Program-made: the position numbers and the translations under genes
The notes under the pieces: generated by a model
Database searches by the model: none
What the model saw: the letters and a program-made list of their open reading frames with translations, nothing else
What the model was told of the DNA's origin: nothing
Shown: in pieces, positions 6,209 through 10,193 of the stretch
Numbering within the stretch: the first letter of the stretch is position 1
How the letters are laid out: each line of letters begins with the position of its first letter
Assembly: GCA_946479015.1 (NCBI GenBank)
Contig: CAMLEQ010000108.1
Coordinates: 1-10,193 of the forward strand
Length of the DNA: 10,193 nt
From: an uncultured Gemmatimonadota bacterium
GTDB taxonomy: Bacteria > Gemmatimonadota > Gemmatimonadetes > Gemmatimonadales > Gemmatimonadaceae
Direction: 5' to 3'

Positions 6209-6575
6209 CCAGGTGCTCGAGCGCGCGCGTCACCCAGTAGCGCGCATGGTGGGCCGCGTACATCGCGGGATCGATGCGCCGCTCCTCCGGCGTGGGCTCG
6301 CTGCGCGAGAACTGGCGGTACACGGCGGCCGTGTACTCGTCGAGCGGACCGCAGGGCAGGTGCCCGCGGTGGTGCAGCACGATCCGCGCTCCGTCGTGTC
6401 CGAACGGAGCGCGGCCGTTGAGCATCTCGGTGAGGTTGCGCGGGTCCCAGGGGAACGCCCCGGGCTGGCGCGTCCCCATCCACGGGTCGTCGCGCCGGCG
6501 GAGCTCGTACCCGGGGTCGATCAGGAGCCCCGCCGGCGTCTCCAACGTGCGAATCGGGCGAACGATGGGGGGCAT
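6195..6575 (-). CDS. Small LHH-type HNH/ENDO VII nuclease-like protein
   Basis: The 126-residue protein resembles the LHH branch of the HNH/ENDO VII nuclease superfamily, best known as the C-terminal toxin of polymorphic toxin systems. The core pattern is M-L-x-G-x-A-P-x-G-x-D-G then LHH (residues 51-69), followed by GPLDE at 76-80 and a terminal RYWxxRA at 112-118, all in the order seen in LHH toxins. Two usual positions differ: the Gln after LHH is replaced (LHHRGH), and the His that normally follows the GP-x-E-x-T segment appears to be Tyr86. Activity may therefore be altered or lost. There is no toxin-delivery domain and no immunity gene next to it, so this is a standalone chromosomal protein. 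The ATG at 6575 is preferred over a TTG at 6581; neither has a good Shine-Dalgarno sequence. It lies 48 bp after acsA and overlaps atl. The family call is from motif memory and is moderately sure. Confidence 0.62.
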   Translation of the reverse strand: MPPIVRPIRTLETPAGLLIDPGYELRRRDDPWMGTRQPGAFPWDPRNLTEMLNGRAPFGHDGARIVLHHRGHLPCGPLDEYTAAVYRQFSRSEPTPEERRIDPAMYAAHHARYWVTRALEHLGALP

Positions 6576-6584
6576 GCGCAATGG

Positions 6585-6608
6585 GTCAGTGAGTCAGTGG
6601 GTCGGCGC
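6585..6608. repeat. Imperfect 8-bp direct repeat between acsA and the LHH gene
   Basis: GTCAGTGA (6585-6592) and GTCAGTGG (6593-6600) are followed by a diverged third unit GTCGGCGC (6601-6608). The units lie in the 48-bp gap between the acsA stop and the next start codon. They resemble small simple-sequence expansions and overlap no coding sequence. Confidence 0.45.
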
Positions 6609-6623
6609 GACGGTACCGCGCCA

Positions 6624-8588
6624 TCAACTCTCCGTCGCCTCGTACTGTTCCTTCAACTTCGCCACCACGCCGGGATCGGCGAGGGTGGTGGTGTCGCCGA
6701 GCGCGCGCCCCTCGGCGATGTCGCGCAGCAGGCGGCGCATGATCTTCCCCGACCGCGTCTTCGGCAGGTCGGCGCTGAACAGGATGTCGTCGGGGCGCGC
6801 GAGCGCGCCGATCTTGTCGGCGACGTGGTCGCGCAGCTCGTCGCGCAGCTCGGCCGACGGATGATGCCCCTCGCGCAGCGTGACGAACGCCGCGATCGCC
6901 TGTCCCTTCAGGTCGTGGTGCTTCCCCACCACCGCCGCCTCGGCCACCGCGGGGTGCGCCACCAGCGCGGACTCCACCTCCATGGTGCCGATGCGGTGTC
7001 CCGCCACGTTGAGCACGTCGTCCACGCGGCCGAGGATCCAGAAGTAGCCGTCCTCGTCGCGCTTGGCGCCGTCGCCCGGGAAGTAGAGGTCGGGGCGCCC
7101 CGGCCACTTGGAGAAGTACGTGTTCACGTACCGGTCCGGATCCCCCCAGATGGTACGGAGCATCGACGGCCACGGCTTGGTGATGGCGAGCAGCCCGCCG
7201 CCCACGGGGATCTCCTTCCCCTGGGTGTCGAGCAGTGTGGCCGAGATGCCGGGGAAGGGGACGGTCGCGCTCCCGGGCTTGGTGGGCGTGACGCCGGGGA
7301 GCGGAGTGATCATGATCGCGCCCGTCTCCGTCTGCCACCACGTGTCCACGATCGGGCAGCGCTCGTGGCCGATGTGCTCGTGGTACCAGATCCAGGCCTC
7401 GGGATTGATCGGCTCTCCGACGGAGCCGAGGAGGCGGAGCCGCGAGAGGTCGTGCCGCGCGGGGAGCGCGCTCCCCCACTTCATGAACGCGCGGATCGCC
7501 GTCGGCGCGGTGTAGAAGATCGTGACGCCGTACTTCTCGCACAGCGCCCAGAAGCGGTCGCGCTCCGGCCAGTCGGGGGCGCCCTCGTACATCACGCAGG
7601 TGGCGCCGCACGAGAGGGGGCCGTACACGAGATACGAGTGTCCCGTCACCCAGCCCACATCGGCGGTGCACCAGTAGACGTCATCTTCCTTGAGGTCGAA
7701 CACGAGCTTCGTGGTGGCGTGGCATCCGGTGAGATAGCCGCCGGTGGTGTGCACGATCCCCTTCGGCTTCCCGGTGGTGCCGGACGTGTAGAGGATGTAC
7801 AGCACGTCCTCGGCGTCCATCTCCTCCGGCTCGCGCGTCCCCTCCGCGTGCTGCATGAGCCGGTGCCACCAGTGGTCGCGTCCCTCCACCATCTCGGCGA
7901 ACGCCTCGTCCCCCCCCGCGCCAGGGCGGCGCTGCACCACCACCACGCTCTCGATCGACGGCGTCTCCTCGAGCGCGCGATCCGCGTTCCGCTTGAGCGG
8001 CACCACCGCGCCGCGGCGGTATCCGCCATCGGCGGTGATGAGCACCTTGGCCTGCGCATCGTTGATGCGGTCGCGGAGCGACTCCGACGAGAAGCCGCCG
8101 AACACCACCGAGTGCGGCGCGCCGATGCGCGCGCACGCGAGCATGGCGATCACCACCTCGGGGATCATCGGGAGGTAGATCGCCACGCGATCCCCCTTCT
8201 TCACGCCGAGGCGGTCGAGCACGTTCGCGAACTTGCAGACCTCGCGGTACAGGTCCCAGTACGTGAGCGTGCGCGTGTCCCCCGGCTCCCCCTCCCAGAT
8301 GAGCGCCGCCTTGTTGCGGCGCGCGCCGCGGATGTGGCGGTCGAGGCAGTTGACGGAGGCGTTGAGGGTGCCGCCGGTGAACCACTTGGCCCAGGGGGGA
8401 TTCCACTCGAGCACCTTGCTCCACGGCGTCATCCACTCGAGCTCGCGGGCCTGCTCGGCCCAGAACGCCTCGGGGTCGCGCGCCGCGCGCTCGTAGATCT
8501 CGCGCGAGGCCACGTGCGCGCCGCGCGCGAAGCCGGCGGGGGGCGTGAACTTCCGGTCTTCCTGGAGGAGGACGTCGATGTCGGTCAT
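6624..8588 (-). CDS. acsA: Acetyl-CoA synthetase (AMP-forming)
   Basis: The 654-residue protein is a full-length acetyl-CoA synthetase; the Salmonella enzyme has about 652 residues. It activates acetate through acetyl-AMP to acetyl-CoA in the cytoplasm. The ATP-binding loop [11 protein letters not shown] lies at 267-277, the adenylate motif reads DTWWQTETG, the hinge region [20 protein letters not shown] is typical, and the C-terminal [11 protein letters not shown] holds the conserved lysine (K615) that protein acetyltransferases modify to switch the enzyme off. WWQTETG, with Trp preceding the motif, is the acetate-selective form. The ATG at 8588 agrees with the family N-terminus but has no clear Shine-Dalgarno sequence. 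A putative promoter lies at 8627-8654. Downstream, the LHH gene begins after 48 bp, so readthrough into the atl module is possible. Confidence 0.97.
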   Translation of the reverse strand: MTDIDVLLQEDRKFTPPAGFARGAHVASREIYERAARDPEAFWAEQARELEWMTPWSKVLEWNPPWAKWFTGGTLNASVNCLDRHIRGARRNKAALIWEGEPGDTRTLTYWDLYREVCKFANVLDRLGVKKGDRVAIYLPMIPEVVIAMLACARIGAPHSVVFGGFSSESLRDRINDAQAKVLITADGGYRRGAVVPLKRNADRALEETPSIESVVVVQRRPGAGGDEAFAEMVEGRDHWWHRLMQHAEGTREPEEMDAEDVLYILYTSGTTGKPKGIVHTTGGYLTGCHATTKLVFDLKEDDVYWCTADVGWVTGHSYLVYGPLSCGATCVMYEGAPDWPERDRFWALCEKYGVTIFYTAPTAIRAFMKWGSALPARHDLSRLRLLGSVGEPINPEAWIWYHEHIGHERCPIVDTWWQTETGAIMITPLPGVTPTKPGSATVPFPGISATLLDTQGKEIPVGGGLLAITKPWPSMLRTIWGDPDRYVNTYFSKWPGRPDLYFPGDGAKRDEDGYFWILGRVDDVLNVAGHRIGTMEVESALVAHPAVAEAAVVGKHHDLKGQAIAAFVTLREGHHPSAELRDELRDHVADKIGALARPDDILFSADLPKTRSGKIMRRLLRDIAEGRALGDTTTLADPGVVAKLKEQYEATES

Positions 8589-8626
8589 GGCGACGTGGAG
8601 TTGAGGACGTGAAGTCGGTCACCCCT

Positions 8627-8654
8627 ATGTTATCCCGGGAGTCGGGGGGTGCAA
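8627..8654 (-). promoter_or_regulatory. acsA: Putative sigma70-type promoter of acsA
   Basis: On the minus strand TTGCAC (8654-8649) is followed after 16 bp by TAACAT (8632-8627), about 38 bp upstream of the acsA start codon. The -10 matches TATAAT at four of six positions and the -35 matches TTGACA at three of six. This is one of the less GC-rich stretches in the window, which supports the idea. On the other strand the same 146-bp divergent gap (8589-8734) must hold the promoter of the Xer-like gene; TACTCT at 8697-8702 is a possible -10 there, without a good -35. Confidence 0.35.
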
Positions 8655-8734
8655 GGACGAGCCGGACACTGCATTTCGTTTGCCCCCGCGACGTGCTACT
8701 CTACGAGGATGCACACCCTGATGGCGCGGCGACC

Positions 8735-9658
8735 ATGACCGAGCCCGCGGTTCCGCCGACACCGGAGCCCGAGTTCCAGCCCGACTTCGATCCCGTGCAC
8801 CGCTTCTCCGCGTGGCTGGAGCGGATGGGGAAAGCGGAGGCGACGATCGACGCGTACCACACCGACGTGGCGGACCTGGTGCGCGCGTACGCGCCGCGCC
8901 CGGTGCGCGAGCTGGCGCCGGCGGAGCTGTCGGAGTACCTGCGGGCGCGCGCCACCTTCGAGGGGTGGGCGCAGCCGACGGTGCGGCGCCACCTGCAATC
9001 GATCAAGTCGTTCTACCGGTACCTCGTGGTGGAGGAGGGGGTGCGCGCCCCCGGGCCGGCGGAGGCGCTGGCGGAGCCGGTGCCCGAGCCGAAGGCGCCG
9101 CACGTGATCCCGGAGCGGGAGGTGCGCGAGATCTTCGCGTGGCTCGAGACGCGCGCCGCGGAGCCGGGCGGGGCGGCGGAGCGGATGGACCTCGCGCTGT
9201 ACGGGCTGTGCTACCATGCCGCGCTCCTCATCTCCGAGGCGATCGGGCTCACCATGGACGCCGTGCGCGGCGGTCCGGCGGTGATGCAGCTGGACGTGGT
9301 CGGCCGGCGCGGGGAGGAGAGCCGGGTGATGGTGGACGGCGACGCGGCGCGGTGGCTCGCGGCGTGGATGGCGGAGCGTCCGGCGCCGAAGCGGACGGCG
9401 CACGCGCCGTTCGTGTTCATCCATCCGCGCACGCGGCTGCACACGTCGCGGCAGCGGGCGTGGGACCGCCTGCGCCGCATCGCGCGCGCGGCGGGGCTCC
9501 CCCAGGAGACGTGCGAGACGATCGGTCCGCACACGCTCCGTCACTCGTATGCCGCGCACCTCGCCGCGCGCGCGCTCGGCGTGGAGGAGCTGCGCGCGGC
9601 GCTGCGGCAGCGCTCCCCGCGGCACGCCGCCGTGTACCTGCGGAGCGCCGATGGGTGA
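8735..9658 (+). CDS. Tyrosine-recombinase-fold (XerC/D-like) protein with degenerate active site
   Basis: This 307-residue protein has the two-domain layout of Xer recombinases: a SAM-like core-binding domain at about 20-105 (including TVRRHLQSIKSFYRYL) and a catalytic fold at about 125-301. Compared with E. coli XerD, three of six active-site residues are changed. XerD Arg148 (GLRVSE) is Leu165 in ALLISE, Lys172 (GKGNK) is Arg191 in GRRGE, and His270 (LGHS) is Gln292 in LRQRS. The HxxR pair His266/Arg269 (PHTLRH) and the nucleophile Tyr301 remain. The C-terminus stops six residues after Tyr301, so the terminal helix that XerC and XerD exchange is missing. Recombination is therefore doubtful, and DNA binding alone is possible. 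The ATG at 8735 fits the family start; the frame is open back to 8609 but that part is not conserved-looking. The stop is overlapped by the CcmA-like gene. Confidence 0.85.
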   Translation: MTEPAVPPTPEPEFQPDFDPVHRFSAWLERMGKAEATIDAYHTDVADLVRAYAPRPVRELAPAELSEYLRARATFEGWAQPTVRRHLQSIKSFYRYLVVEEGVRAPGPAEALAEPVPEPKAPHVIPEREVREIFAWLETRAAEPGGAAERMDLALYGLCYHAALLISEAIGLTMDAVRGGPAVMQLDVVGRRGEESRVMVDGDAARWLAAWMAERPAPKRTAHAPFVFIHPRTRLHTSRQRAWDRLRRIARAAGLPQETCETIGPHTLRHSYAAHLAARALGVEELRAALRQRSPRHAAVYLRSADG

Positions 9659-10193
9659 GCGCGTGGTGGAGGTCGACGGGCTGGTGCGCGCGTTCGGCGC
9701 GCGGCGCGCGGTGGACGGCGTGAGCTTCGCCCTCGCGGCCGGCGAGTGCCTGGCGCTGTTCGGCCCGAACGGGGCGGGGAAGACCACACTGCTCCGCATG
9801 CTCGCCGGGCTCCTGAAGCCGACGGCGGGGACGGCGCGCATCGGGGGCGTGGTGCTCCCCGGCGGTCCCGAAGTGCGGGGGGCGGTGGGGCTCATCTCGC
9901 ACGCGAGCATGCTGTACGGCGCGCTGACCGCGCGCGAGAACGTGGAGTTCGCGGCGAAGCTCTACGCCGTGCGCGCGCCGCGCGCGGCGGCGGAGGCGGC
10001 GCTCGCGCGCGAGCGCATCCTCGATCGCGCGGAGACGCCGGTGCGCTCGCTCAGCCGCGGGCTCCAGCAGCGCGTGTCCATCGCGCGGGCGATGGTGCAC
10101 GAGCCGCGCGTGGTGCTGCTCGACGAGCCGTTCACCGGGCTCGACGCCGCCGGCGCCGCCGCGCTCGGCGCCGCGCTGCTGGAGCTGCGCGCG
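9651..10193 (+). CDS. ccmA: ABC transporter ATP-binding subunit, CcmA-like (partial)
   Basis: The first 181 codons are present and the gene runs off the right end. The ATPase domain shows Walker A GPNGAGKTT at 38-46, a Q-loop region around GLISHASMLYGALTARENV, the signature SLSRGLQQR (a variant of LSGGQ), and Walker B VVLLDEPFTGLD. The LYGxLTARENVEFxAKLYxV stretch and the SRGxQQR signature are typical of CcmA-type haem-exporter ATPases of cytochrome c maturation system I. CcmA works with CcmB at the inner membrane, and with CcmC in the release of haem-loaded CcmE. A different small ABC exporter cannot be excluded because ccmB and ccmC would lie outside the window. GGAG at 9642-9645 is 5 nt before the ATG, and the gene overlaps the Xer-like gene by 8 nt, implying one transcript. 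Confidence 0.75.
   Translation, partial: MGERVVEVDGLVRAFGARRAVDGVSFALAAGECLALFGPNGAGKTTLLRMLAGLLKPTAGTARIGGVVLPGGPEVRGAVGLISHASMLYGALTARENVEFAAKLYAVRAPRAAAEAALARERILDRAETPVRSLSRGLQQRVSIARAMVHEPRVVLLDEPFTGLDAAGAAALGAALLELRA

Noticed and set aside
6195..8588. The LHH-like gene as part of a polymorphic toxin or toxin-antitoxin system
   Set aside because: There is no secretion, LXG, RHS or PAAR domain and no immunity gene; the neighbours are acsA and atl, and the gene overlaps atl.
6213..8612. A plus-strand open frame of about 800 codons opposite acsA and the LHH gene
   Set aside because: It is a low-complexity, Arg/His/Val-rich shadow of acsA with no recognisable domain or start signal.
8735..10193. 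The Xer-like gene as evidence of an integrated element
   Set aside because: There is no tRNA gene, no attachment-site repeat, no cargo genes and no change in composition. The gene is tightly packed against a transporter gene and its active site is degenerate.
1..10193. CRISPR arrays, tRNA or rRNA genes, riboswitches
   Set aside because: No regular 25-40 bp repeats with spacers, no cloverleaf with a TTCGANTC-type T-loop, and no rRNA-like segments were seen on either strand.

Overview
The window is about 10.2 kb of very GC-rich bacterial chromosome. Genes are densely packed, third positions are dominated by G/C, and short start/stop overlaps are common. There are no rRNA or tRNA genes, no CRISPR array and no insertion sequence. 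Gene content and protein style would fit a free-living aerobic bacterium such as a Gemmatimonadota member. That placement is an inference from impression, not from a marker gene.

Layout, left to right. Positions 1-71 hold a degenerate heptanucleotide tandem repeat. Two minus-strand genes follow: an unrecognised single-pass membrane protein with a C-terminal coiled coil (72-578) and a BstA/YfiT-type DinB thiol transferase (697-1224). The bstA upstream region carries an 18-bp tandem repeat and is shared with a divergent small zinc-ribbon gene (1409-1627, +). Convergent to that is a minus-strand pair: a putative lipoprotein (2133-2609) followed by a Nudix hydrolase (1663-2103). The large plus-strand gene is the DEAH-family helicase hrpB (2700-5201).

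A minus-strand cluster runs from 8588 down to 5214: acetyl-CoA synthetase (acsA), a small protein resembling the LHH branch of HNH/ENDO VII nucleases, an alkyltransferase-like (ATL) DNA-lesion sensor, and a class I SAM methyltransferase. The last three overlap or abut (14-nt overlap, then a 4-nt ATGA overlap), so they look translationally coupled. Divergent from acsA is a plus-strand pair: a tyrosine-recombinase-fold protein (8735-9658) that has lost three of the six canonical catalytic residues, overlapped by 8 nt by a CcmA-like haem-exporter ATPase gene that leaves the window at its right end.

Functional reading. acsA, hrpB, bstA and the Nudix gene are ordinary housekeeping or stress-protection genes. 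Two places deserve attention. One is the coupled nuclease-like/ATL/methyltransferase module, which may be an uncharacterised alkylation-damage response unit. The other is the catalytically degenerate Xer-like protein coupled to a cytochrome c maturation-type ABC ATPase. Neither function can be proved from sequence alone.
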